Assembly: GCA_025766275.1 (NCBI GenBank)
Contig: JAFKAC010000036.1
Span: 372,001-436,000, forward strand
Length of the DNA: 64,000 nucleotides
Direction: 5' to 3'
Source: Lactarius indigo
Lineage: Eukaryota > Basidiomycota > Agaricomycetes > Russulales > Russulaceae
Shown here: piece after piece, positions 23,970 through 33,299 of the stretch
Layout: each line of letters begins with the position of its first letter
How positions within the stretch are numbered: the stretch's first letter is position 1
Notes under the pieces: generated by a model
What the model was told of the DNA's origin: nothing
The model's database searches: none
Seen by the model: the letters and a program-made list of their open reading frames with translations, nothing else
Translations under genes and position numbers: made by a program

Positions 23970-26900
23970 TCACTGAAAGTCCCGTGCTGGCCAGCCCCGC
24001 TGTTCTTCGGTGATGCGCTCAAGAGCGGTGGCACGCTCCAGTCGATAGATGGAGTCGCGCCTGTCGTCCTGTGCGCATTCGATCATCGCGCGGAGTTGAC
24101 TCACTCTGGTGCGAAGTCGATCCAGCTCATAGCTGGCCGTGCGGAAGTGCGTGACCTCCGCCGTGAGGGACTCGTCGTTGATGCGGTTGAGCGCGCGGTC
24201 GGTAATCTTGTCTGCTTCGAAGACGACCAAGTCTTCGTGCGGGTACGTGGGGCAGAGCGCAGCAGATATGTGGGGTTTGGCGTAGAAGGGCTTACCGTAC
24301 ACGTGCGGCGAACCCGGTATGACCCCTAGTATGATTGGGTCTGCCCCTCTGATGATCTGGACGTGCGATGCATCCCTCTCTACTCCATCGGGGCCGGTGA
24401 TGGGGTATCGAATGTGATGGGGTCGTCTGTTCGCCCGGAACCCTTCAGGCGCAATGACATGCGCTGGGTCGTCGGCGGCGGTGAACGGACGGTGATCGGT
24501 GGCTCCAGGCACACGCACACATCCTCGATACATGGGGGAGCCGTCGGTGTAGACGAGCCATGGCGTGATGCCGGGATGATCAGCGTCGCGCTTCGTTCGT
24601 AGGAAGGAATGTGCTGATGGGTAGTAATCTTCGTCGTCATGGCCAGCCTCAGCTGCCGCCATCGCTGCCGTCGCTCTCGCATCTCCCTCAGTCGGGCCGC
24701 TGCTGAGTCGAGTTGTTCCTTCTGCCACGCTGCCGCTACCCTCCTCCAGCCCTCCAACTCGTACTCCATCAGCGCTTGAACGCTGGTCGTTGCGTGGGAA
24801 AACTCCACGAACGCTGATGAGGTCGTCGCTTGGGGGGATAGCGGCGATGGGTTCTCGCTCACCGCGATCGTTTCGGAAGACGTGGACGACGGCTTGCTCG
24901 TCGTCTGGAGTGGTAGTTGGGTCGGGGAATTGGGTGACGATGTGGGCCCATTCTTGCGCGGTGATAGGCCCCTCTGCTGGTGTAAGAGGTGTCCATGGGG
25001 TGAGCTGAGTGTTTGGGACTTCAGTGTCGTTGTCCTCAGCCAAGAGGGCGTGGGCGTCTTCGGCGAGGGAGTCGAGGAGTTCGGCTTGTGTGACATGTCG
25101 AAGGGGAGAAGTGGGCATGGAAGTAATGATAGAGCGAAGGAAGAGGGGATGACTTTCCTGAGTGTGGACTGAACTCGTTTTAACCATTTTTTTGTGTGCT
25201 TGCGTTTCCTGATAAAGACGAAGTGCTTCCGGTGCGAAGACGTCATCCTTGTTGACCCACTGATTCTCCGAGTCTGGGTACCCCTTCCATTTGACGAGAT
25301 ATTGGAGGCGTCTTCCCCTGCCGAAGTGCCGAGAGTCCAGAATGGCCTCGACTTCGTATTCTTCTTCTCCATCAATCAACTCGGGTGGTGGGCGCGTGAA
25401 ATTTTCTCCGTGAAGAAGGGTTTGTTTGTACGGTGTGAGAAGATCGATGTGGAATACTGGATGGATGCTCCACTGCGTGGGAAGTTCCAATCGATAATTG
25501 TAGGGGGACATCACCTGTGTTACTCGAAAGGGACCATGGCGTTTTGCCGTCAATTTCGCTGTGGGTTGATTGGTCCTCAGGTGTTTCCCTTCTAGCCATA
25601 CGAGGTTGTTGACACGGAATCTGGGCGTGTCTTTGTTGTGTACCCAAGCTTCCTGTGCCTTCTTCATGAGGCGTTGGGCATCTTCTCGCGCCTCCTTTAG
25701 CTGTATCAGCCGTCTCGTTACCTGCGGAATGGGAGATGGCTTATCGGTCCAGTCTGCATGTGGGTCATATCCCATCAGAAGTTGGAACGGTGATTGTTTG
25801 GTGTGTTCATGTGGCCAGTTATTGTGTGCAAATTCTGCGATTGGTAGATAAGCAGTCCAGTTATCTTGCCGCTCATTTACCCAAAAGCGCAAGTACTGTT
25901 CCAGCCATTGATTAGTCCTCTCAGACTGTCCGTCGGTGCGTGGGTGGTACGCCGTAGATATGTTTTGTTGGATTCCCAAAACTTGGCAAATTTCCCTTGC
26001 GAATTTGGACGCGAAGCGGGGGTCTCGATCGCTGATGATTTTACGCGGTAACCCGAAACGTTTGAACACATGGGTCACGTACAAAATCGCTGTTTCTTCT
26101 GCGGAGATTTCCTCTTTACATGGTATAAAGACGGAGGCCTTGCTGCAGTCATGATCTGTGACGGTTAGAATACTGTCATACCCCTTCAATGATGGGAGTT
26201 TGGTGATGAAGTCCATGGCTACCGTATGGAATGGCATGGCCTCCAGTATTGGCGTTATGGGGTGTAGTGCGGCGCGGATGGGTTGGGTGTTTATTTTATT
26301 CCGTTGGCATTCTGCACATCCTTGCATGTATTCGTATACGTCTTTTCGCAGCCACGGCCACCAGTAATGTCTTTCCAAGATTCGCTGCGTCCTCACGATT
26401 CCTGGGTGGCCATGTATCGGCAAATCGTGATGGTCGTGTATCAGCACCCGATGGGTCGATGCAGGTCCGGTTATTACGAACCTGCCGTCTTTGTACCACT
26501 CTCCCTGTATCTTTTTAAGGTGGTGGGGGTCTGCCCATACTTTGATTACTTCTTCATCTTGTTGATGGCGTGGTTGCAGTAGATTTGGGTTTGCAACGAA
26601 GGTGCGTGTGGTGTTGAGAGTCCGCACAAAGACTTCGGGAGGGAGGACGACAACTTCGCTGTTGTCTTCAACTCCCTGGTTGTAGTCGGGTCTGCGTGAT
26701 AAAGCGTCCGCCCTGCCGTTGTTCTTTCCCTTGATGTGATGAATCTCGAAGTCGTACTCAGAAAGTTCGAGTACTTCCCTGGCAACACGTCTACTGATTT
26801 TCTGTGGGGACTTCCAGTATTGTAGATTGAGATGGTCCGAATAGATTTTGATTTTGTGAGGGGCTCCTGCTAGTAGCAGTCTCCAATTTCGCAGGGCTTT

Positions 26901-28709
26901 GACTATTGCGAGTAGCTCCAGATCGTAGATGTCGTAGTTTCTCTCGGCTTCGGAGAGCGTTGCTGAATAATAGCCTATGGGGTGTCGCTTGCCGTCAGAT
27001 TTCTTTTGCAGTAAAACTGCTCCCACCGCGTAACCCAAAGTGTCTACTTCCAGTTCGAATGGGTCTTGGAGGACAGGGTGTGCCAGCACCGGTTCTTCCG
27101 TAACGAGATTTTTCAGCGTGTTAAACGCCTTGTCTTCTTCCGCTGTCCATCGCCATTCTTCGTCTTTTCTTGTCAGTTTGGTCAGTGGTTTGGCATGATT
27201 TGCGAAGCCATGAATGAAAAGTCTGTAAAAGTTGCAAAAGCCCAGGAAAGATTGTACGTCCTTGACTTTTGTTGGCGTCGGCCAGTCTTTGATGCCTTGA
27301 ACTTTTACGGGGTCCATGCGAGTTACCCCCCTTTCAAGGATTACCCCCAGGTAATCCATTCGCGGCTGGTGGAATAGGCATTTCTCGAGTTTGAAGTAAA
27401 GGTCATGCTCCGCTGCAACACGTAAGACGTCGCGAACCGCGGCGACGTGGGCTGAGAGGTCATGGTCGAAGTGAGTGGCGATCCTGATGTCATCTATGTA
27501 AACACGTATCGTGGTGCCCAGGCGCTCATGCTTCGCTATCGTGTCCCAGTAGATGTGATTCATCATAGCCTGGAAAGTGGCCGGGGAGTTGGTAAGACCG
27601 AAGAACATGACCGTTGGTTCAAAAAGGCCAAATTTGGTCTTGAATGCCGCTTTCTCTTGGTCGCCATCGCGTATGCGTATGTTGTTGTATCCCCAGCGGA
27701 TATCGAGTTTGGTGTAAATGTGCGCGTTGCTGAGGTCTAGAATGAGGTCTTGGATCAGAGGTAGCGGGTATTGATTGCGTATGGTGTGTGAATTGATGAC
27801 TCGGTAATCCTGAACCGGGCGTAGTTTTCCGTCCTTCTTTTTAATGAAGAAAAAGGAGGATGCATACGGCGAAATAGACGGGCGTAAATATCCTTGCTTC
27901 AACTTTTCGTCCAGGAACTCCTTGAGTTCGCTTTCTTCTTTCTGCATCATAGGGTATACTTTACAGTCTATGGCGGCCGGCGCGGATGGTTTGAAATCGA
28001 TTGCATGGTCCCACGGCCTTGCCAGAGGGAAGCGATGTGATGCCTGCTCACTGAAGAGTCTCGTGAATGCTGCGTATTCGGAGGGGAGTGGTACTGCTGT
28101 CTGCTGCTGTTTCGCCTGTATGGCCAGTTCCGTCGAGGTGGTGGCTCTGGCGAAGGTTTCCTCCTCTAGTTCTCGTACAATTTGCTCCTTTTCGTCCGTA
28201 ATCAAGGCTCGGACGACGGTGTTATGAAGCAGTTCTTCGGTAGTGGCTAGCACTACTGGTAGCATGTCAGGATGTATGGTTGCGTTTGCCCAACTGATAG
28301 TGGGCTCAAAGGCGCTCAGCCATGGGTAGCCCAGCACCATGTCCTCGCTTCCGAGGTCGGTGACCAGGAAGGTCATCTTCTGTACCTGCCCTCGTGTCGT
28401 TACTTCTAGGTTAACATAATGAGTGATTAACCCAGCTTTGTTTTCCGTGTTATCTATATTCCATATTTTGCGAGGTGTGTCAAGCAGTTGTACCGGGACA
28501 CCTGCTCGTGCCGCCATGCTTGGCCGAATAAAGTTGTCAGTTGCTCCAGAGTCGACCAATGCGTTGGTTTCAGTCGTTTTGTAATTCGTTCGGACAGTCA
28601 CTGGAAGTCGCAGAGATCGATAGCGCGTTGTCACAATTACAGAATTACATTGTAAAGCCCTCACCCAGACTGACGGGTTCAGGCGTCCCGAAAACCCTCT
28701 TTTCCCCAC
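23970..28709 (-). CDS. pol: Element A Pol polyprotein (PR-RT-RH-IN-chromodomain-extension)
   Basis: Uninterrupted frame of about 1579 residues. Protease: LVDSGATDNF (residues 50-60) and FLVTDLGSEDMVLGYPWL. Reverse transcriptase: GYLRPSISPYASSFFFIKKK, YTKLDIRWGYNNIRI and YIDDIRIAT (catalytic DD). RNase H follows. Integrase: His/Cys zinc region (HGHPG...CAECQRNK), then the catalytic core with AMDFITKLP, KIISDRDPRF and the E in TDGQSERTNQWLEQYLRFW. Chromodomain: YLVKWKGYPDSENQWV. About 390 residues follow the chromodomain, including YGKPFYAKPHISAAL and a likely coiled coil. The frame is -1 relative to gag with a 31-nt overlap; its first potential codon is GTG, so expression as a Gag-Pol frameshift fusion is likely. 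Confidence 0.92.
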   Translation of the reverse strand: MGKRGFSGRLNPSVWVRALQCNSVIVTTRYRSLRLPVTVRTNYKTTETNALVDSGATDNFIRPSMAARAGVPVQLLDTPRKIWNIDNTENKAGLITHYVNLEVTTRGQVQKMTFLVTDLGSEDMVLGYPWLSAFEPTISWANATIHPDMLPVVLATTEELLHNTVVRALITDEKEQIVRELEEETFARATTSTELAIQAKQQQTAVPLPSEYAAFTRLFSEQASHRFPLARPWDHAIDFKPSAPAAIDCKVYPMMQKEESELKEFLDEKLKQGYLRPSISPYASSFFFIKKKDGKLRPVQDYRVINSHTIRNQYPLPLIQDLILDLSNAHIYTKLDIRWGYNNIRIRDGDQEKAAFKTKFGLFEPTVMFFGLTNSPATFQAMMNHIYWDTIAKHERLGTTIRVYIDDIRIATHFDHDLSAHVAAVRDVLRVAAEHDLYFKLEKCLFHQPRMDYLGVILERGVTRMDPVKVQGIKDWPTPTKVKDVQSFLGFCNFYRLFIHGFANHAKPLTKLTRKDEEWRWTAEEDKAFNTLKNLVTEEPVLAHPVLQDPFELEVDTLGYAVGAVLLQKKSDGKRHPIGYYSATLSEAERNYDIYDLELLAIVKALRNWRLLLAGAPHKIKIYSDHLNLQYWKSPQKISRRVAREVLELSEYDFEIHHIKGKNNGRADALSRRPDYNQGVEDNSEVVVLPPEVFVRTLNTTRTFVANPNLLQPRHQQDEEVIKVWADPHHLKKIQGEWYKDGRFVITGPASTHRVLIHDHHDLPIHGHPGIVRTQRILERHYWWPWLRKDVYEYMQGCAECQRNKINTQPIRAALHPITPILEAMPFHTVAMDFITKLPSLKGYDSILTVTDHDCSKASVFIPCKEEISAEETAILYVTHVFKRFGLPRKIISDRDPRFASKFAREICQVLGIQQNISTAYHPRTDGQSERTNQWLEQYLRFWVNERQDNWTAYLPIAEFAHNNWPHEHTKQSPFQLLMGYDPHADWTDKPSPIPQVTRRLIQLKEAREDAQRLMKKAQEAWVHNKDTPRFRVNNLVWLEGKHLRTNQPTAKLTAKRHGPFRVTQVMSPYNYRLELPTQWSIHPVFHIDLLTPYKQTLLHGENFTRPPPELIDGEEEYEVEAILDSRHFGRGRRLQYLVKWKGYPDSENQWVNKDDVFAPEALRLYQETQAHKKMVKTSSVHTQESHPLFLRSIITSMPTSPLRHVTQAELLDSLAEDAHALLAEDNDTEVPNTQLTPWTPLTPAEGPITAQEWAHIVTQFPDPTTTPDDEQAVVHVFRNDRGEREPIAAIPPSDDLISVRGVFPRNDQRSSADGVRVGGLEEGSGSVAEGTTRLSSGPTEGDARATAAMAAAEAGHDDEDYYPSAHSFLRTKRDADHPGITPWLVYTDGSPMYRGCVRVPGATDHRPFTAADDPAHVIAPEGFRANRRPHHIRYPITGPDGVERDASHVQIIRGADPIILGVIPGSPHVYGKPFYAKPHISAALCPTYPHEDLVVFEADKITDRALNRINDESLTAEVTHFRTASYELDRLRTRVSQLRAMIECAQDDRRDSIYRLERATALERITEEQRGWPARDFQ

Positions 28710-30745
28710 AAGTCTTGAAGTATGAGGTCTTTTACCTCATCCGTGCTATTGGCCACCTGCGTGAGCCACTCCTTCGCCTGTTCTCCAGCTGTTTTCGCCG
28801 CGTTGATTTGGGGTGCAGGTGTCGCACTTGGTGCTGGCGTCGCGTATCCTGGGAGTGATGGTTCGTATTGTGACACAGGTCCCGGTGATGTGGGCCACTG
28901 AGAGGGCCACGTTGTTTCGGTCATTCTGCTGCTGGAGGGGGGGTTCTGCCATTGCCTTGGCATTCGCGGATAGGGGCAATTTCGTGAGAGATGCCCTGGG
29001 GCGTTACAGTTATAGCAAAGGACGTTCCTTAAGTCCCTTCTGGCCCCTCCTCTCCCTCGTCCTCGAACTCCCGGTCCCCCTCTTGGTGGGAACGGGGGTG
29101 GAGCTCTGTTGTGGGGTAACTTGTTGAAGTCGATGTCTTCCGACCCAGCAAGTCGTACCCTGGCACGATCGGCGGAAGTGTCCATTGCCCACGGATTGTT
29201 TTGTGGCAGATTCTGGGGGAGTGTCCATCCTGCATTCCCGCTTTGCTTCTTCGGTTGCGTTGTCATATTTTTGTGCTCGTTCAGCCTGGCCTTGAGGTGT
29301 ATATAGTTCTTTTGTCTTTTGAGAATGGCCCTATTCCAGTCATCGAATGTGACCGGGTCGTCGAATTGGAACGCGTTCTTGAATAACTCCTTAGGCAGCC
29401 CCGACGTGAAGAGGTCGATGGTTTGGGGTTCATTGAGGCGGTAATGAGCCTTCCGCGCTAACTGTTCGAAATCATTGACGTACTTGTCAATGTCCTCTCC
29501 CATCATCTTGAAGCCCTTCCTTAGTATGGCCTGTGCTTGTTCTCGTTCTAGCGTGTTTTCGAACCGCTGGCTGAAGCCATCGGCCACGGCTTCCCATAGA
29601 TCTCTGGTATAGGGACTGATCCCTCGTTGTATTTGCCTGTTGAGCCAGTTCAGGAAGGATAGGACCCATTCGCTGACTGCTCCTCCTTTGATGTATGATA
29701 GAAACAGGAGGCATCTCCTGTAATCGTTTCACATGATGGGTGCATCCAGGTTCATGCCCCAGTAGACATGCCACTGTGTCAGAAATTGATCCACTTTAAG
29801 CCTGTCTCCGTCAAAAATAGAGGGTGGCTCGCCGGTGAGTTTTTCGTTGTGATGCCTCCCGCCCCCTCCAGTGCCCCCGCCTTCATCTCCACCTCCACCT
29901 CCACCTCTGCCTCCGCCTCCGGGTGGTCCGAAGGGTGGTCCTCTTGGTGGTTCTGTTCTATGTAGGTCGAAGGGGATTCCTCCCCCAGGTGGTGGCGGCG
30001 GGTCTCCGCTCGGTCCTCCTACTCCTGGTGGCAGTTCTAGTGCTGGTTGTCTCCCGGACGGGGGATCTCCTCTGTCGGATCCTATGGCTCTGAAAATTGC
30101 GGCGTCATCCGCGGTCATGCGTGTTCCGGTTTCTGGATTGATGGGCATAAGGATGTCCCTTGCCTCGGCTCGTATGGCGCGTGTTTCTTCTAGCGCGACT
30201 TCCTCCATGGCCTGTGTCAGGGTTGCCATGATTGCTGGTGATCGAATATGAATTGGTTCTGGCTCGGTAATATGTGCAGACTCAGCTCGTTCTATAAGGA
30301 GGTCTTGTATTGCTCCTCTGCTGGTTTCCGTTTGATTTGGTTCTCGTCCTTCACTTTCTTCCTGGCTTTGTTCACCTTCTCCTTCTTCTGATACGACTTC
30401 CCCAGTGGAGTGTTCTCGCAATTGCCCGTTGATGGGGCCCCAATCTGCCCTGCTGTTGAGTTCTCTTGCATCGATATCACACTGATACCTGGGTCCTGCT
30501 GGTCGTATGACGTCCCACTGAGAGTCTATAGGGTTCCACGTAACTTCTACCCAACACAAGTGGTCGAAGTTGAACTCAACTGGGCGGAACCTGCTAGGTC
30601 CGTTGAATTCTACGAAATATCCGGTTTCTTGTCTTTCCCTCCAACTGGCAGCTTTTAGAAAGCGCGTGGGGATGTTACGCTCTCCTCTTCTTGGGAGCGA
30701 ATAGGGGCGGAAGCTTGTCCACTGATCTCTTGTAGTCACCGCCAC
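28679..30745 (-). pseudogene. gag: Element A gag, one in-frame TGA
   Basis: One frame of about 688 codons interrupted only by TGA at 29729-29731. The sister copy C has CGA at the same codon (DAPIM-R-NDYRR), so the stop is a C-to-T change. The N-terminal part has a WRERQETGYFVEFN segment and a Pro/Gly-rich linker. The capsid part includes EPPSIFDGDRLKVDQFLTQW and ADGFSQRFENTLEREQAQA. The nucleocapsid has one CCHC knuckle, CYNCNAPGHLSRNC. The frame starts with GTG inside CCACCGTGG, a Kozak-like context, and the sister copy has the same GTG. It ends at 28679 inside the start of pol. Confidence 0.85.
28700..28706 (-). promoter_or_regulatory. Candidate -1 ribosomal frameshift heptamer
   Basis: On the minus strand GGGAAAA is read in the gag frame as G GGA AAA, the classical X XXY YYZ slippery pattern. 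A -1 slip enters the pol frame directly. It lies within the gag/pol overlap, 22 nt before the gag stop. Copy C has GGGAAAG at the same place. Confidence 0.6.
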
Positions 30746-30764
30746 GGTGGGATCTTGGTCTTAA

Positions 30765-30929
30765 TGTAACGTCGTCACGACGTTAGCCCGACTTGAGCTC
30801 GAGTAGCAGTAACTACTTAGCAAATATTCTGGTCCTGACACGACGACGCGAAGGTCCGTGCTCTTGCCTTAGTGAATGCTCGGAGGCACACCGACAAGTA
30901 CAGTCTTAGTCTTGAGGTTGACACGAGAT

Positions 30930-30966
<37 letters not shown>

Positions 30967-31315
30967 TAGACGCAAGAGGCAAATAGAGAGAAGCAAACAA
31001 GTGACGATTCAAGAAGACCAAGATGGCGTGTCTTGGTCTTCGCATGGAGTCTTAAATACATATCGAGCAGGCTTACAAGCGCTGCTATGAGTCACTGTAG
31101 GTAGCGTCCAACGTATCGCAGAAACATCGCAAACCCTAGTACTACTAGTACCTGTACTAGTGGCGTCAGTCATCAGTCAGCTATCGTACCCGTATCACCT
31201 ATCGCACTACTGTATCACCGTAGGTAAGTCCGCAACTAATATACCTTACCGCCGTAGTTGCAACCGGTACAGTAAGGGTAGAATCCGAGTTACAAGTCAA
31301 AGTGGAAACGTGACA
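30765..31315 (-). repeat. 5' LTR of element A
   Basis: 551 bp, same orientation as 22885-23433, with a (GA)n run at about 30933-30962. It is separated by 19 nt from the first gag codon. No canonical TGG primer-binding site follows the LTR directly, which would fit self-priming as in some fungal chromoviruses, but this is an inference. Confidence 0.9.
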
Positions 31316-31447
31316 GTGAAGCCACACCAAAGGTATGAAGGCAAGGTTGCTAGATTGCAAATAAAGCCAAGTATGGCTTCCTATGGTCTATGGTACAGGT
31401 TTATATAGGACAAGGTTGCAAACAACATGAACACAAGTCCACACAAT

Positions 31448-31952
31448 AGGGTCTTTCAAAGTTCCCTTATTTTGGTCCCTTATTAAACACATTAAAACAC
31501 CCATTAAGCCTGTTTTTGGTGTAAATTGGATGATAATGTGAAATTTAATAAAACAAAAATGGACCAATAATGCCCAACTTTGAAACCCCCCCCCAAAAAA
31601 AAGTCAATAATGAGACAATAATGAATTAATTTTGTGCCTTGCAGCCCCCAGCAACATTTTGGTGGGGTAAATCTTTTTCAATCTCCACTAGACCAAATTA
31701 TTAGTTCCACTTCGGAGTTCATAAAACGTAATCATATTTGCTGTCCTCATAAAAAGAGATCTAACTCTGATTTTTTAGCAGCCCCCCTTAATGAAATAGA
31801 AATAATGGCATTTTGTAAAAAGGAGCCCCTCCTATCCTTAAAAAATCACATTATTGGTCTCATTTTTGATATCATTTTCCAAATTAATGGCTTGCAAAAT
31901 GAGATCATAATGGTTAGGTAATGAGATGAATAAGGGAACTTTGAAAGACCCT
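31448..31952. mobile_element. Non-autonomous DNA transposon (MITE-like), 505 bp
   Basis: Terminal inverted repeats of about 24 bp (left end AGGGTCTTTCAAAGTTCCCT, mirrored at the right end) are flanked by a 3-bp duplication AAT at 31445-31447 and 31953-31955. The old LTR around it rejoins exactly when the element and one AAT are removed. It has no coding capacity. The short TSD and TIR suggest a PIF/Harbinger-type origin, but the superfamily is not proven. Confidence 0.75.
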
Positions 31953-32107
31953 AATATCAAAGAGACCAAACAGGTTAAGGAGATATTTGGATCAAGGGAA
32001 ACAGTGCCACTAATAACAGTAGCTCCTTTGGTTACAAGGTATAATACAGAAGGGGAAAGGCAACTGAAAACATACTGTGACTGAAGTCTGAAGCATTGGA
32101 TCATAAC

Positions 32108-32502
32108 AGTGGTGGCCTGGAAGTGATGGATCTCTGCAGTGAGAGACTCATTGCCTATCTTCTCAAGGGCATGGTCTGTCATGTTGCCTTCTCTTATCAT
32201 GATGAGATCTTCATGGGTGATGAAAGCCTGATTGTGTGGGGGTAGGTGTGGTCAAGTGTATGATAGGCAGCTGTACATTTATGGCAGTCCCATCACCAGT
32301 CCTAATATAAATGAGCTCCTGCCTATTATTACCTGAATGTGGTTAGCTTCTACAACCTGTCCTCTGGGAAGCTTGATCTTGAAGGAAAGCAAATTGGTTC
32401 CCCAATTGTGCCTGAAACCTTCTGGTGCCATGATGGAGATGGGATCATCTTCAGGAGATCAGGGCTCATAGGGTGCCACTCAGAAAACTTGGATGTCTCA
32501 GG
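32108..32502 (-). pseudogene. Relic of A-family pol C-terminal extension
   Basis: Minus-strand translation retains IMAPEGFRHNWG (element A has VIAPEGFRANRR), and TDHALEKIGNESLTAEIHHF (element A has TDRALNRINDESLTAEVTHF). It is CpG-poor and frame-broken. It is the continuation of the old A-family copy whose end is seen near 22385-22550. Confidence 0.7.
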
Positions 32503-33188
32503 TGTTATGTCATGGTAGGGATGATCACTTGACTTGAGCAACTGTTGCTAAGTTGACAAAACAAAGATTCATCCAATATTCTCTAAGTCAGATATGACTT
32601 AGAGATCTGTCAAATATGAGTGGTCTTTGCACAAATAGAGTACTAAGTTCAAAGAGAACTTAGAGAGCTTCTGATGAGATGAGAGGAGTTCCACAACCAG
32701 CCTTGTTCACCAAGTACTGTAAGATACAAGAAGACAAGTCTGAGGCCTATAGCTCTTAGATGTCTTAGTACTTATAGTAAACCAGACCAGTAGGAGTCCA
32801 AGATACCATAAGTAGACAGTCCAAGTAATGACGAGTCATAGTACTGTAAATGATGAGTCATGGGAAATATGAGGACTGTGCAATGAGTCATAAGGTAAAA
32901 GAACAATAAGCAGCCTACATCATAGGACTGCGCATCCTGGAGAACAAGTCTTAAAACATAGAAGACAATAGAGCTAGCATAGGGCTAGCCCCTCATATGA
33001 GTCAACCATTAGGATGCATGAGTCATCTCTAAGATGACTGCAGGTCCGAGAATATAAAAATAGGAATGAGTCACAATGACTCCTGCTGTGCACTACAGCA
33101 CATGCCATATGGTGGCTACCTGACTGGTCATGAGGCAAGGATTGTAAGAAATGAGGAAAATAAAGTAGGACATAATGTGGACATAACA
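32503..33188 (-). repeat. LTR, family F (left copy)
   Basis: About 686 bp from TGTTATGTCATGG to ACATAACA, CpG-poor. It closely matches 58341-59521 (there interrupted by a solo LTR). A TCCCCCACT tract follows at 33191, a purine tract on the minus strand, so this would be a 3' LTR of a minus-strand element. The 5-mers flanking the two copies do not match, so a single parental element is not proven. Confidence 0.65.
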
Positions 33189-33299
33189 CAATCCCCCACT
33201 CAGGCTAGAAGTTGCCCTGACTTCCACAACTTGACAGTGGCGAGACAAACTTGTGAAAGAGGGGATATACATAGCAGACGACTGTTCTGGTGTCGTCCA

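Larger units (their letters stand above)
22885..31315 (-). mobile_element. Ty3/gypsy chromovirus, element A (near-complete)
   Basis: Complete 8.4-kb LTR retrotransposon bounded by 549- and 551-bp direct LTRs (TGTAACG...GTGACA on the plus strand) and a perfect 5-bp TSD GTGAA at 22880-22884 and 31316-31320. Coding is on the minus strand: gag, then protease-RT-RNaseH-integrase-chromodomain plus a C-terminal extension. A purine tract (AAAAGGGGG on the minus strand) precedes the 3' LTR but is now separated from it by a nested solo LTR. By eye the two LTRs differ at about 13 positions, nearly all transitions at CpG sites, so insertion is fairly recent. Gag has one in-frame TGA, so the copy is probably not autonomous. 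Confidence 0.92.
22791..32107 (+). repeat. Old B-family LTR split by element A and a MITE-like element
   Basis: Begins TGTGACATATTGATATAG and ends TTGGATCATAACA, the reverse complement of the LTR at 34169-34543. Removing element A plus one TSD (8436 bp) and the MITE-like element plus one TSD (508 bp) leaves 373 bp against 375 bp for the other copy. It follows the plus-strand B fragment ending at 22790, so it is that copy's 3' LTR. It is strongly CpG-depleted compared with the copy at 34169. Confidence 0.8.

Noticed and set aside
24096..30251. Numerous plus-strand open frames across element A
   Set aside because: They are antisense shadows of the intact minus-strand gag and pol, which carry the recognisable motifs.
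22885..31315. Retroelement with inverted instead of direct LTRs
   Set aside because: The LTR directly beside the pol end is inverted relative to the one beside gag, in both A and C. The flanking 5-bp duplications TCACC and TCCCT show that the inverted copies are separate solo LTR insertions. The true outer LTRs are direct repeats with matching GTGAA or CCTGT duplications.
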